Assembly: GCF_000424265.1 (NCBI RefSeq)
Contig: NZ_AUJO01000008.1
Coordinates: forward strand, 62,001 to 126,000
DNA length: 64,000 nt
Source of the DNA: Butyrivibrio sp. WCD3002
GTDB taxonomy: Bacteria; Bacillota; Clostridia; Lachnospirales; Lachnospiraceae
Reading direction: 5' to 3'
Shown: piece after piece, positions 18,945 through 28,762 of the stretch
How the letters are laid out: each line of letters starts with the position of its first letter
Position numbering within the stretch: position 1 is the stretch's first letter
Position numbers and translations under genes: made by a program
Notes under the pieces: model-generated
The model's database searches: none
What the model was told of the DNA's origin: nothing
Seen by the model: the letters and a program-made list of their open reading frames with translations, nothing else

Positions 18945-20112
18945 TACTGTCCTCCCGGCATATTGAAAATAAATATGCCCCTAATATTATAAGCATGAAA
19001 TTTCTGCCTATATACGATGAAACAAATGTCGCTTCCACTACTGTATATAAAAACATAGAAACGAACATCACGAAGGTATCATAATCCTTTTTCTTATACA
19101 GCCTGTAAATCATTATAAACAGAACCGCCAATATAATGATAGCCGGTATTATTCCATACCAGTAAAAAAGCCTTACCCATCCCATATCGAAGAATGACTC
19201 TCCGCTATTTGAATCTCCAAAAAGTGTCCATGTCTCAATGGTACCCTTGTGATCCCTGGTATTCTGGTACAGCGATATTATACGCCCTGTAAAAAGTCTG
19301 TCCAGGGCTGCTGCCAATGTGGACTTATTCTCAAAAGTGTATTTACTTATAACTGCTGCCACAACCGATAAAGCAACAGATAAAACACTTATACCCGCAC
19401 CTGCAAGATATATAATTCCCGGTTTATCCCCATCAAAAAGAAGGGTCGGGATAAAGCATATCAACATAAATACTACAATAAAAAATCCGGTCTTTGAATC
19501 TGTAAAAACAAATAGCAGAACATTCAGCGCAAATATAGCAGTGAAGGCTATACCTCTCTTTTTCCTGCTCTCGTCCTTAATCAGGTACATCAAAAGCATG
19601 GACAGCGCAAAAAATATCCCATGCACCGTATTGGGATGGCCGAATCCAAAAGAGTATCTTGTCTCAGTTCCGACAGCTCTTCCAAACTCTTCCGTAATAC
19701 TCACATTGCCATAAATACCTGCCAGAGCAGCAATAAAGATTACCGCATATCCCACAAGACTTACTGAGAAGAAATACTTAAGAGCCTTCTTTAAGTCCGC
19801 TCCCTTACATGATATTACAAACATAGAAAGTCTCAGCAGATCATTGTTACCGCAAACTCTGTAACAGAAAAATGTAAAAGCAGCGGTTATGCCGATAACA
19901 AGCCATTCCCTGGTCGAATACTCTGTAAGCAGAATAACCACCAGCGTCATCACAAACGTTGCTCTGAAAACATAGCTCGGCGTTGAAAGCGGAAGGTCAC
20001 TTCTCTCATAAATTGCCAAAAGAAGCTCCGTCGTAAGCATCAGGTAAAAAACAAAATCCCTGATAGGTGAAAACCTCGATATAAAGTTATTATACCTTGA
20101 AGTAATACTCAT
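18928..20112 (-). CDS. Wzy-like O-antigen/EPS polymerase
   Basis: A 394-residue integral membrane protein with about ten helices. A long outside loop carries RYSFGFGHPNTVHGIFFAL, a common signature of Wzy-type polymerases from Gram-positive loci, and a second loop lies around residues 275-320. It would link lipid-carried repeat units on the outer face. Its 3' end overlaps the initiating transferase gene, so the two are probably coupled. As usual for Wzy proteins, assignment rests on topology, motif and position rather than on strong family conservation. Confidence 0.78.
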   Translation of the reverse strand: MSITSRYNNFISRFSPIRDFVFYLMLTTELLLAIYERSDLPLSTPSYVFRATFVMTLVVILLTEYSTREWLVIGITAAFTFFCYRVCGNNDLLRLSMFVISCKGADLKKALKYFFSVSLVGYAVIFIAALAGIYGNVSITEEFGRAVGTETRYSFGFGHPNTVHGIFFALSMLLMYLIKDESRKKRGIAFTAIFALNVLLFVFTDSKTGFFIVVFMLICFIPTLLFDGDKPGIIYLAGAGISVLSVALSVVAAVISKYTFENKSTLAAALDRLFTGRIISLYQNTRDHKGTIETWTLFGDSNSGESFFDMGWVRLFYWYGIIPAIIILAVLFIMIYRLYKKKDYDTFVMFVSMFLYTVVEATFVSSYIGRNFMLIILGAYLFSICREDSNAGER

Positions 20113-20119
20113 AAACCGC

Positions 20120-21070
20120 CTATCTGTGCCTCAAAGTCCTTAAAATTTTGTGATATGCCTTTCTGCAAAATCTTCCAACAGTGATATCAAACTTATGGGT
20201 AAATCTCATAAATGGCGTGATCACCGGCATATACAGATGTCTGTATTCATCCAGATGCTCTCTCAAATATCCGGGATAGGTATCATCCACCTCAACCCTT
20301 GTGAATCTGGCATCTCTTCCAAAAATATCCCTTCCAAGGATCAGATGATCCATGGTCTCAGCCAGAACCTCTCTGTCGTTGTACTCCTGATGAGCAGCAG
20401 CCTTAACCTTAACGCCAATTCTCTTAACAGGATTACTCTCCTTATAGCCGCCCATATATCCAAAATGCCAGCCACCATCTGCTACTCTCACAGAACGCTC
20501 ATCCGCAGGCGGAACAAGATCGCGAAGTCTTACGATGCCCTCCTCCGGAATATTCTCAATATTGCAGACCTTGGTGCCAAGCCATTTTCTCTCGGGTACA
20601 GGTATCTCCGGGAATTCTCCCGTTATGGACAAAAGCTTGCCCGATGACTCCTCCATATTGAGGAATGCATAAAAATTCCTCTGGGCAAGGTGATAAACCT
20701 TTGTCTTATCAAAATGCTCTATTATATCTGCAAGCACCTTGGGATTTGGAATCTCGTCGCAGTCTCCGAATATTATCACATCATCCGGCGATGCATTCTT
20801 AAGACCCTGAAGCAGATGATTTTTCTGAAAATAGTCCCTTTCATGGGTTACCTCAAAATCCCTGTCCTCAGAAACCACGATATATTCAATCTTATCAAGG
20901 AATTTTGCAAACTTATCCTTGTTTTTTTCAAAGCACAGCTCCTTTGGCTGCCCCGAAAAAGTAGTAGTTGCTTCCTCGATAATAAACTTGTCCACGTAAG
21001 GATCAAGCACATTCAGACGAAGCTGCAGTATATCTATTTCATTAAAAAAAGGTATCAGATCATAGACCAT
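20120..21070 (-). CDS. GT17-like beta-1,4-N-acetylglucosaminyltransferase-type enzyme
   Basis: A 316-residue soluble protein. VYDLIPFFNEIDILQLRLNV at the N-terminus, FIIEEATTTFSGQPK, and DVIIFGDCDEIPNPKVL with its D-x-D-E site match family GT17. The eukaryotic members (MGAT3) add the bisecting GlcNAc of N-glycans; bacterial members occur in capsule loci. GGAGAG precedes the ATG at 21070. It overlaps the upstream DUF5672 gene by 11 bases. The donor sugar is inferred from family only and may differ in bacteria. Confidence 0.83.
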   Translation of the reverse strand: MVYDLIPFFNEIDILQLRLNVLDPYVDKFIIEEATTTFSGQPKELCFEKNKDKFAKFLDKIEYIVVSEDRDFEVTHERDYFQKNHLLQGLKNASPDDVIIFGDCDEIPNPKVLADIIEHFDKTKVYHLAQRNFYAFLNMEESSGKLLSITGEFPEIPVPERKWLGTKVCNIENIPEEGIVRLRDLVPPADERSVRVADGGWHFGYMGGYKESNPVKRIGVKVKAAAHQEYNDREVLAETMDHLILGRDIFGRDARFTRVEVDDTYPGYLREHLDEYRHLYMPVITPFMRFTHKFDITVGRFCRKAYHKILRTLRHR

Positions 21071-21815
21071 GTTTCTCTCTCCAGCTCTTCGTCCTTCTCC
21101 AGAAAAGTAGCGGTCTTACCGCCATCTTAAATCGTTTATAGGGACTGTAAAATCTCGGATAGTCCCCATTCTCTCCTCTCCATTTATGAAATGCAAAGGG
21201 TGTTATACCTGCATTTTCAGGGAGATTATGCTCCCTTGCAAAATATATGGCTTCCTCCATGGGAGCTATTTGTATGCCCTCCTGCTCCATCTCTTTTTTC
21301 AGATGACAGCAGATAAAAATATCCTCGTTGTAAAATCCATCATCCACAGGAACCCACTCACAATTATGCTTTGATGGATATTCCATAAGACGCTTGGATC
21401 TGATTGATACAGAATTTCCCACGCGGCAGATATTGCCATCCGCATCTCTGTAGGCATAATCGTTTTCAGGCAGTGGCCATGGAGATCCTATATAGTCGTA
21501 ATCAAGGAATGAATCCCTCCACTTATCAGGATTTATTACAAAGCCATCAGCGTGTACTATCAGGGCAAATTCTGTATTTATATGCTCATGCAGCTCATAG
21601 GTCATTTTGTAATTGAACTTATCTATGCTGTCGAGCTTTGATGTATAACTGAATCTGATATCGGAAGGCAGATAAAAGGGCTTTTTATCAGAGATAAAAA
21701 CCACATCACCAAACTCAATATCCTTCATACTGTACTTTAGCGCCTGCACCGTCTCATAGACATTCACACTGGTCATGGCAGCCAAAGTAACATTCTTCAG
21801 CGTTAGCTTTTTCAA
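21060..21815 (-). CDS. DUF5672 family glycosyltransferase-like protein
   Basis: A 252-residue protein. ALIVHADGFVINPDKW and FLDYDYIGSPWPLPEN, then VGNSVSIRSKRLMEYP and VPVDDGFYNEDIFICCHLKK, follow the order seen in DUF5672, a family of putative GT-A type transferases in glycan loci. The frame opens 15 codons earlier at a TTG (21860), inside the preceding gene. The TTG at 21815 has GGAG nine bases upstream, right after the preceding stop, and is the better start. Soluble; sugar specificity unknown. Confidence 0.78.
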   Translation of the reverse strand: MKKLTLKNVTLAAMTSVNVYETVQALKYSMKDIEFGDVVFISDKKPFYLPSDIRFSYTSKLDSIDKFNYKMTYELHEHINTEFALIVHADGFVINPDKWRDSFLDYDYIGSPWPLPENDYAYRDADGNICRVGNSVSIRSKRLMEYPSKHNCEWVPVDDGFYNEDIFICCHLKKEMEQEGIQIAPMEEAIYFAREHNLPENAGITPFAFHKWRGENGDYPRFYSPYKRFKMAVRPLLFWRRTKSWREKHGL

Positions 21816-21831
21816 CTTACTTATCTCCGTT

Positions 21832-22875
21832 TCACGGTTTCCATGTCTTAATGATTCCAAGTCTTCGCTCTAAGGACCTGACAATCTTCTTTAAATAGAA
21901 TACGCCGTAGAGGCATTTTCTCCTGATAATCTGGCAGTAGTATCTTACCTTACCGGGACGCTCATTTCTTCTGGCGTAGAGTCTTGATCTCTTTTTGTAC
22001 TCCGCCAGCTCTTTCCTGCACTCATCGGCCTCCCAGATTTTGCCCTTCTTATCCTGATAATGCAAGAAGCTGTAAATATTCTGCTCCGATGACCAGAATC
22101 CATCGGATACATTATGTCTTGCCCAGTACTTGGGGGCTATGGCGTATTTAAGCTCTGTACTGCTAAGCACAGGCATTATTGAAAATGATGAGTTTGACAA
22201 AATAAGGTATCTTGCGTTTTTGATCGTCACATAATCCTTGCCCATATCGAAATGATGACACTCATACTCAGGAAGCACCTTCTTTGCAGCCTCCTCGTCC
22301 TCTGTGACTATCATAAATCTCATGGCGGGATTTATCTTTTTCATGTTTTTAATGGCATTTAAAAAATAAGATCTGTCCAGATAAAGCTCCGGATGGTCCG
22401 TATATTCGCCGCCACGGATATTTATAATGCAAAGGTCATCCGCAGTATACTCGTAGGACTCTGCCTCCTCTTTTACATGGAGCCATTCACGGATCTTATC
22501 CCTGTACTTCTCAAAGTAGCTCTCATCCTGCATGTTGCCATAAATAAGAGTATTGTCAGAAACCTCAAAAAGTCTTGGGTCCGCACCTGATATATAGCAA
22601 CCGTTTGCCATATCATGCTTGGAATTTCCCATATAAAGGCGGTCATCCTTCTCGTTTATTATGGTATATTTACTTTTATCTTCAGCAGGTATCTCTGTGC
22701 CGAGGTCTATGTCCATAAAGTACATTCCCCTCTTTGAATGAAAAACATTTCCTACCTGCCCCGGATTTATAAAGCCAAAATCCACACCCTTCTCCATGGC
22801 TATACATCTTGTAGTCACATAGAAGAAAAGCTGATTACCAAGGCCATAACCCGGTATAAACTCTGTTCCTATCAT
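21832..22875 (-). CDS. GT11/fucosyltransferase-like glycosyltransferase
   Basis: A 347-residue protein. The N-terminal FIPGYGLGNQLFFYVTTR resembles the G-G-L-G-N-Q motif of GT11, and LCIINIRGGEYTDHPELYL occupies the place of the GDP-fucose HxRRGDY loop, with G-G-E-Y instead. FMIVTEDEEAAKKVLP and LILSNSSFSIMPVLSS match the distal motifs. It is therefore a divergent fucosyltransferase-like enzyme whose donor may not be GDP-fucose. The tail beyond residue 290 is basic and could contact the membrane. ATG at 22875 is chosen over an in-frame TTG at 22884. Confidence 0.7.
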   Translation of the reverse strand: MIGTEFIPGYGLGNQLFFYVTTRCIAMEKGVDFGFINPGQVGNVFHSKRGMYFMDIDLGTEIPAEDKSKYTIINEKDDRLYMGNSKHDMANGCYISGADPRLFEVSDNTLIYGNMQDESYFEKYRDKIREWLHVKEEAESYEYTADDLCIINIRGGEYTDHPELYLDRSYFLNAIKNMKKINPAMRFMIVTEDEEAAKKVLPEYECHHFDMGKDYVTIKNARYLILSNSSFSIMPVLSSTELKYAIAPKYWARHNVSDGFWSSEQNIYSFLHYQDKKGKIWEADECRKELAEYKKRSRLYARRNERPGKVRYYCQIIRRKCLYGVFYLKKIVRSLERRLGIIKTWKP

Positions 22876-22884
22876 ATTCCGCAA

Positions 22885-24702
22885 TCACCCGTGAATAATT
22901 GTCTTACCTTCAAGGCTGGATTTTACTATCTTCTGATCCTTTACCTCGTAGATAATATCGCACTTCTCTATAGTATTAAGTCTGTGAGCAATAATAACCA
23001 TTGTCTTTTTGCCGTGGAAGCTGTTCACCGCCTCCATAACCGCTGCCTCTGTCTCATTATCAAGAGCACTTGTAGCTTCATCAAAAACAAGGATCTCAGG
23101 ATTGTGGTAAAGAGCCCTTGCAATTCCGATACGCTGTCTCTGACCACCTGAGAGTCTCACGCCTCTGTCACCGATCTTGGTATCAAGCCCCTCCGGAAGA
23201 CTCTTAATAAAGTCCTCGAGCTGTGCCTCTCTGCAGACCTCCCAGATTCTATCATCGCTGATCTCTGCAGCATCTATACCAAATGCAATATTGTCTCTTA
23301 TTGATTCATCTATAAGATAGATGCTCTGAGGTATATATCCAACCTGCGCCAGCCATGATTCGTAGTTACTGAAAATGTTCTTGCCATCGCAGAGGATTTC
23401 ACCCTCTTTTACATGCAAAAGTCCAAGCAAAATATCAACTACAGTTGATTTTCCTGCTCCGGATGAACCCATGATTCCGACGGATTTACCCCTTGGGACA
23501 ATCATATCCGCACCGGTGAAAATATTCTTCTCAGCATCAGGATAAGCAAAGGTAATATTCTTAAGCTCAATCTTGTCCTCAAGCGTTATGGCAGGACCGG
23601 CAATTGCCATTCTCTCAGCAGCCATCTTTTTATCAGACTTCATGGACTCTGTAAGATTGTTATATACAAAGTCAAGGCTGGGCTCCTCGTATGCAATCTG
23701 AGTAATATAGGTATTGATACGATTTGCACTTGGCATAAGTCTTACTGCCGCAACACCAAAAGCTGTAAGCTGTGTAATAAGAAGCGTCACATCACCGCCG
23801 CCAATTATGTAGAACATAATGTAGCTAAGAACAGCCACCATGAAAACTGTCTCGATAAGGAGTCTTGGCATGTTATTAAGTACTGTGTAATCTCTCGCGG
23901 TCTCAGCACCTATTTTTCCGGATTCATAATAATTTCTTATAAAGAAATCCTGTCTGTTTAAGACCTTTACATCCTTAAGGCCATAGATAGCCTGGATTCT
24001 CCACTTGGCAATCCTTGACTGTATATTCTGATTCTTCTTACCTATGCTGTTCATTCTTGGCTTAATGAGCTTTGTGCTAAGAAGCGTCATTGCTCCAAGA
24101 ACCACAATAATTAAAAGTGCCATCTGCCAGTTGGTGTAAATAAGATAAATACCAAGGAACAGTGAAACCACGCCCTCGGTGGCAAGGCCGAGCAGAGCCA
24201 GCATCAATGAAAAGGTGTGCGGTATATCGCTATCCGTTATTCTGAATACCGTAGGTATATCCGCACCAAGGTAATCCTCATAGGGTCTGTTCAAAAATTC
24301 TCGCATAACCCTTGAGATCATGTCATTTCTTGTTTTCGCAATAAAAGTGTTCTGCTGATATGTAAGATAAAGAAGATATGCGTTCTTAACAATATAGATA
24401 ACTATAAGAAATGCAAGTATCGCACATATCTGTCTTTTTACGGTATTAAGCCCCATTCCCACTGCCAGATTTGCTAGAAAAGGCGCTTTGTCCATGGCAT
24501 TTTGAAGGGATTCGGGATCAAGAATTACACTGACAACGGGAACCATCATTCCGACACTGAATGTCTCGAAGACGCCTCCCACAAGTATCATAAATCCAAG
24601 AAGTATAAGATACTTCTTTTGCTTTTTATCAAAAATATAATTTATCTTCTGAAAAAGATTAAGGTTCTCCGCCTTATTTTCAGAGGGTTTTCCTAAACTC
24701 AT
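22885..24702 (-). CDS. ABC exporter, fused permease-ATPase (PglK/MsbA-like flippase)
   Basis: A 605-residue half-transporter. Six membrane helices occupy about residues 30-330. The ATPase domain then carries Walker A GSSGAGKST (Lys418), the LSGGQRQRIGIARAL signature, Walker B EILVFDEATSALD and the H-loop VIIAHR. It resembles PglK/WlaB-type lipid-linked oligosaccharide flippases and MsbA. No Wzx-type flippase was seen in the window, so this protein is the best candidate for moving the lipid-linked repeat unit outward. It lies between GT11-type genes in the cluster, with GGAG before the ATG. Confidence 0.87.
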   Translation of the reverse strand: MSLGKPSENKAENLNLFQKINYIFDKKQKKYLILLGFMILVGGVFETFSVGMMVPVVSVILDPESLQNAMDKAPFLANLAVGMGLNTVKRQICAILAFLIVIYIVKNAYLLYLTYQQNTFIAKTRNDMISRVMREFLNRPYEDYLGADIPTVFRITDSDIPHTFSLMLALLGLATEGVVSLFLGIYLIYTNWQMALLIIVVLGAMTLLSTKLIKPRMNSIGKKNQNIQSRIAKWRIQAIYGLKDVKVLNRQDFFIRNYYESGKIGAETARDYTVLNNMPRLLIETVFMVAVLSYIMFYIIGGGDVTLLITQLTAFGVAAVRLMPSANRINTYITQIAYEEPSLDFVYNNLTESMKSDKKMAAERMAIAGPAITLEDKIELKNITFAYPDAEKNIFTGADMIVPRGKSVGIMGSSGAGKSTVVDILLGLLHVKEGEILCDGKNIFSNYESWLAQVGYIPQSIYLIDESIRDNIAFGIDAAEISDDRIWEVCREAQLEDFIKSLPEGLDTKIGDRGVRLSGGQRQRIGIARALYHNPEILVFDEATSALDNETEAAVMEAVNSFHGKKTMVIIAHRLNTIEKCDIIYEVKDQKIVKSSLEGKTIIHG

Positions 24703-24759
24703 ATAACTCCTTAATATGTCAGATCGGGTATCACCGGCATGTAAAGCAGCCGCCTGCCC

Positions 24760-25629
24760 TCACACCTTGATCATGCGATCTGTGTAGATATCCTCCATAG
24801 GCTTATTGTTCAGCCACTTGGGAGGAACAAGTATTGTTTTCTCCGGAGCATCATTCATCCATGCGCTCCACCAGCTAAAGCTGGAATTAGCAAGAATATG
24901 GTGCTTGCAAAGACTCATCAAAAGAAGATCCGCTACGTCCTCTTTCTCCTCACCGGTCTCTACATAGTGGAATCTGTCGCCTGATACATGGGTCTCATAC
25001 CATTCATTATCATTTGAAAAAATGAAAAACTCTACATCCGGATACTTGCTTATCATTGTGTCGATGGCTCTCTTATAATAGTCATCATCACAAATTCCGC
25101 CAAAGGTCTCTACGGTTCCGGGCTCTAAATAATCGCCTCTCCTTACATGGATGCTGGCAGAATTACTCTGCAGAATCTGCCTGTATATCTCCCAGGATTT
25201 GGATGTCGTAAGGCAGTCCTCCGGCTTTATCTCAAATTCTCTCTTTAATCTTGAAAGGACATTCCTGTCTTTGAAGTACTTATCAGACTGGAAGTAACCA
25301 TTAAGATAGGCTGTGTCCATCTCAAGTACCTTAGGATCAAAATTACCTGTGTTATCCTGATATTCTGCGGACTTTCTTCCAAACAGCTTTCTTTTTATCC
25401 TGCTGAGAAGGTCCATGTGAGCATCAGTAATCTCCACCACTTCCTCATCTGTGGCCTTATCATAGGTGATTCCGAAAAGATCATAAAGCACGGGATCCCT
25501 TTGAGGATCATCCTTAAAGCCATTGACCTCATCGATTTTTACTTCTTTTCCAAGTGCCTTGAGCTGCAGGTAAAGGGCATACTGGAACATCTGATTTCCA
25601 AGACCGCCTTTTAGCCTTATTATTATCAT
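24760..25629 (-). CDS. GT11 family alpha-1,2-fucosyltransferase
   Basis: A 289-residue fucosyltransferase: GGLGNQMFQYALYLQLKALG at the N-terminus, ASIHVRRGDYLEPGTVETFG (the HxRRGDY GDP-fucose site, about 153-172), FFIFSNDNEWY and ANSSFSWWSAWMN. It is closer to the GT11 consensus than the gene at 21832, and similar to the one at 11939. Its start codon overlaps the stop of the upstream GT2 gene by four bases (ATGA), so the two are translationally coupled. Predicted to add fucose in the cytosol. Confidence 0.9.
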   Translation of the reverse strand: MIIIRLKGGLGNQMFQYALYLQLKALGKEVKIDEVNGFKDDPQRDPVLYDLFGITYDKATDEEVVEITDAHMDLLSRIKRKLFGRKSAEYQDNTGNFDPKVLEMDTAYLNGYFQSDKYFKDRNVLSRLKREFEIKPEDCLTTSKSWEIYRQILQSNSASIHVRRGDYLEPGTVETFGGICDDDYYKRAIDTMISKYPDVEFFIFSNDNEWYETHVSGDRFHYVETGEEKEDVADLLLMSLCKHHILANSSFSWWSAWMNDAPEKTILVPPKWLNNKPMEDIYTDRMIKV

Positions 25630-26768
25630 TTTTTGTGTCCCCCACTAAACTTTTGACGTAAAGGCAAAACTATCCCCTCATTCAGATCCATGAACAGATC
25701 ATAAAATTTGGGGTTCTTTAAAAATAATTCCATTCTCATTTTCTGGTGCGGATCAGCTATATCGCATGAAAACACCCTGTACATCTGATTTGCACAGGTT
25801 TTGATCTCCTCTGCCAGAGGCTCCATGAATTTCTTCTTTTCTCCGGTCTTATCTCTTCTTGCCTCGGTATATAAAAGAAGAAGCTTCTTATAAACCATAT
25901 AATCATGGCTTGCGGCAAGGTCCCGCCTTCCGATCTCCTCAAGCAATTCGCTCCTTGCATGATACGAGGGAATCTGCTCTGTGAGAATCTCTTTTCTAAG
26001 GCCGGCGCCCATGGCCCCACCTTTTCTGTTTATTATATAATGATACAAAGGCGTGTCAATATATGCCACTTTCCTTACTTTAGACAAAATCTGAGCCGAG
26101 AAAAGGATGTCCTCGTAATATCTCTGAACGGGGAAAGATACCTCATCAAGAAGCTCCGCCTTGTACAGCTTATTCCATGGAGCATTTCTGATGACTATCT
26201 TATCGCTCTCTTCTACATACTCCTTAAGCGCCTCTCCTCCTGTAAGTTCAAGGAGTCTTACTCCTCTTTCTACGATTTCCTTTGCCTTCCCGTCATCTTT
26301 AATATGAACCAGTCCCTTTTTCCTGTAGGTTCTGGCCTTTTTCAGATCTTCCTGACTGTCCTCAAAGTATCTGCAAACGGAAAGCTCTGCATCTGTAGTC
26401 AGCATAGCGCTTAACATATATTCATACATATATGGCTCTATGTAGTCATCACCGTCTACAAAGCCGATATACTGCCCTCTGGCAAGCTTTATGCCCTCGT
26501 TTCTTGCTACGGCTGCCCCGCCGTTTGTCTGATGAACCACCACGATTCTCTCATCAAGGGTCTTATAATGATCACAGATGTTTCCCGTATTATCCCTTGC
26601 ACCGTCATCGATGAGTATTATCTCGAGATTTTTGTAGGTTTGTGCCATTATGGATTCTATACATCTTGGCAAAAACTGCTCAACGTTGTAGCAGGCAACG
26701 ATTATGGATATCAGCGTATTCTGTTTTATTATAGGAATGTCTTCCATGTAATGATTTTTCTCTTCCAT
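25626..26768 (-). CDS. family 2 glycosyltransferase
   Basis: A GT2 enzyme of 380 residues, longer than its neighbours because of a C-terminal extension of about 80 residues. Motifs in order: LISIIVACYNVEQFLPRCI, IILIDDGARDNTGNICDHY, then YIGFVDGDDYIEPYMYEYM with the D-x-D-D site. Charged helical C-terminus, no membrane helix. An alternative start at Met8 (26747) cannot be excluded because the SD before 26768 is weak. It is coupled to the following fucosyltransferase through ATGA. Confidence 0.88.
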   Translation of the reverse strand: MEEKNHYMEDIPIIKQNTLISIIVACYNVEQFLPRCIESIMAQTYKNLEIILIDDGARDNTGNICDHYKTLDERIVVVHQTNGGAAVARNEGIKLARGQYIGFVDGDDYIEPYMYEYMLSAMLTTDAELSVCRYFEDSQEDLKKARTYRKKGLVHIKDDGKAKEIVERGVRLLELTGGEALKEYVEESDKIVIRNAPWNKLYKAELLDEVSFPVQRYYEDILFSAQILSKVRKVAYIDTPLYHYIINRKGGAMGAGLRKEILTEQIPSYHARSELLEEIGRRDLAASHDYMVYKKLLLLYTEARRDKTGEKKKFMEPLAEEIKTCANQMYRVFSCDIADPHQKMRMELFLKNPKFYDLFMDLNEGIVLPLRQKFSGGHKK

Positions 26769-26786
26769 ACCAAACGCCTACATATA

Positions 26787-28739
26787 TCAATTGTTTTCCG
26801 AAAGCCACTGCTCAAACATCAAAATGTACCAGATAAGCGGCTGCCACTGACCGTCCTCCTCTGTAAACTTCTTCCACACCTTTGTTACTGCCTCAGGATT
26901 AAGGAAGCCTTCTCTTTGAAGCTTCTCAACGGATATCATATCCTCCGCCCACTGACGCAGCTCCTTTTCCTTAAGCCACTTGGCAACAGGAATGGAAAAG
27001 CCCTTCTTGGGTCTGTCCACCAGTTCCCTCGGAACATGTCTGTACAGAACATCTCTTAGTACCATCTTGCCGGTACCTGTGTTTTTATCTCTAAGAAGTG
27101 AAAGGGGAAGGCTCCAGGCAAACTCCATTACATCCCGATCAAGCATAGGTATTCTGCTCTCAAGAGATACCGCCATACCGGACCTGTCCACCTTAACAAG
27201 GATATCATCCGGATGATACATCCTCATATCCATTAGCATTATATCATGATTTACTTCCCTAAGTTTGTCACCCTCAGCAGTACTGAGCTTGTAGGGAGGC
27301 ATATCCTTTTCTCTTGCAATATTAAGGGCTCCCGGAACCATTTCAAACTGAATTCTGTAAAGATCCTCGGGACTTCTTGCCTGAAGCAGCCTTGTCTTAT
27401 CTCTGAAAACATCATTCCTTCTTGCTGCTCTCGAATGCTGCAGTACTTTTCCCGCGCCGCTCCTTACGCCGCCGGGAATTGCTTTCATCTTATTCCATAT
27501 TCTCTGCACGGATTCATAGGATCTGTAACCGCAAAACAGCTCATCACCGCCGTCACCTGAAAGGGATACCGTCACATGCTCCCTTGTCATCTTACTTACA
27601 AGGTATGTGGGTATCTGGGAAGAATCAGCAAAGGGCTCGCCGTAAATAGCCGGAAGCTTTGGTATAACCGCCTTTGCATCTGCCTCTGTAATATACAGCT
27701 CCGTATGCTCGGTTCCAAGATGCCTTGCGATCTCCTTTGCAATCTCCGCTTCATTATACTTAGGATCCTCCATACCTATGGTAAAGGTCTTAACCTTCCC
27801 CTCTGCCACCTCCTGCATCAGGGATACCACGGTACTTGAATCAATTCCTGCAGATAAAAACGCTCCTATTGGCACATCCGAAACCAGCTGTCCCTTAATT
27901 GCTTCCTTTAAAAGACGCTCCAGCTCATCTGCTGCCTCATCAGCTGTCCCTTTAAAAAGATTCTCCTGCCCTTTTCTTGCAACCTCAGTGATATCATAAT
28001 AGGTCTCGAATCTGTACTCGCCACCGGATCTCTGTACTCCCGTGATTTTTCCCTCGTCATCGTCCTCATGAACGGGCCTAAAGTATGAAAAAGGAGCAGT
28101 GATACGAAGTATGGTTCCCGGCTCGAGCTTATAGATATCATTGTAAATTGTATATGGCGCAGGAATATATCCATGAACAAAATACAGGTTCAAAGCCTCT
28201 TCAAATATTCTGTTCTTAAAGCCTTCTATGGCTCTGATCGCAGTAATTTCAGAAGCAAAAACAAAGCTGCCATTTACAAAGCCGTAGTAAAGCGGCTTTT
28301 CACCAATCCTGTCCCTTGCAAGGCAAAGCTCATGGGTCTCAAGATCATATACGGCAAGGGCGAACATTCCCTTACAGAATTTCAGAGTCTCACTTATGCC
28401 AAGGTACTCGATGGCTTCAAGCAAAACCTCCGTATCAGAGGTTCCCCTAAAGCCTGTAACATAGCCTTTTCCTATAAGAAGCTCCGACAGCTTATCCGTA
28501 TTATATATTTCGCCATTATATACGATTACATACTTACCGCTCTTTGAGCGCATGGGCTGTGATCCGTTTGAAGATAAATCCCTTATGGAAAGCCTTCTGT
28601 GTCCAAGCCACACCATATCATCGGGACTGTTCCAGATATCCCCACTGTCAGGTCCTCTGTGAAGGAGTCTCTCATTCATCCTTCTGATATTTTTTTCAGC
28701 ATCGCCTCTATATCCGCAAAGTCCTGCTATTCCGCACAT
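26787..28739 (-). CDS. asnB: AsnB-type glutamine-dependent amidotransferase (asparagine synthase family)
   Basis: A 650-residue protein with an N-terminal class II glutaminase (Cys2 in MCGIAGLCGY, the nucleophile after Met removal) over about 1-215. The synthetase domain (about 250-640) has a PPi-loop FLSAGIDSSTV and LSGDGGDELFCGY. Biochemically the family uses glutamine and ATP to amidate a carboxylate. In polysaccharide loci such genes often seem to amidate uronic acids rather than aspartate. A second AsnB-type gene lies 4 kb away (32700), and the dehydrogenase at 48902 would supply a uronic acid. GGAGG precedes the ATG. The substrate (aspartate or a sugar acid) cannot be told from sequence. 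Confidence 0.88.
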   Translation of the reverse strand: MCGIAGLCGYRGDAEKNIRRMNERLLHRGPDSGDIWNSPDDMVWLGHRRLSIRDLSSNGSQPMRSKSGKYVIVYNGEIYNTDKLSELLIGKGYVTGFRGTSDTEVLLEAIEYLGISETLKFCKGMFALAVYDLETHELCLARDRIGEKPLYYGFVNGSFVFASEITAIRAIEGFKNRIFEEALNLYFVHGYIPAPYTIYNDIYKLEPGTILRITAPFSYFRPVHEDDDEGKITGVQRSGGEYRFETYYDITEVARKGQENLFKGTADEAADELERLLKEAIKGQLVSDVPIGAFLSAGIDSSTVVSLMQEVAEGKVKTFTIGMEDPKYNEAEIAKEIARHLGTEHTELYITEADAKAVIPKLPAIYGEPFADSSQIPTYLVSKMTREHVTVSLSGDGGDELFCGYRSYESVQRIWNKMKAIPGGVRSGAGKVLQHSRAARRNDVFRDKTRLLQARSPEDLYRIQFEMVPGALNIAREKDMPPYKLSTAEGDKLREVNHDIMLMDMRMYHPDDILVKVDRSGMAVSLESRIPMLDRDVMEFAWSLPLSLLRDKNTGTGKMVLRDVLYRHVPRELVDRPKKGFSIPVAKWLKEKELRQWAEDMISVEKLQREGFLNPEAVTKVWKKFTEEDGQWQPLIWYILMFEQWLSENN

Positions 28740-28762
28740 ATAATTCCTCCGGTAGTCTGTAC

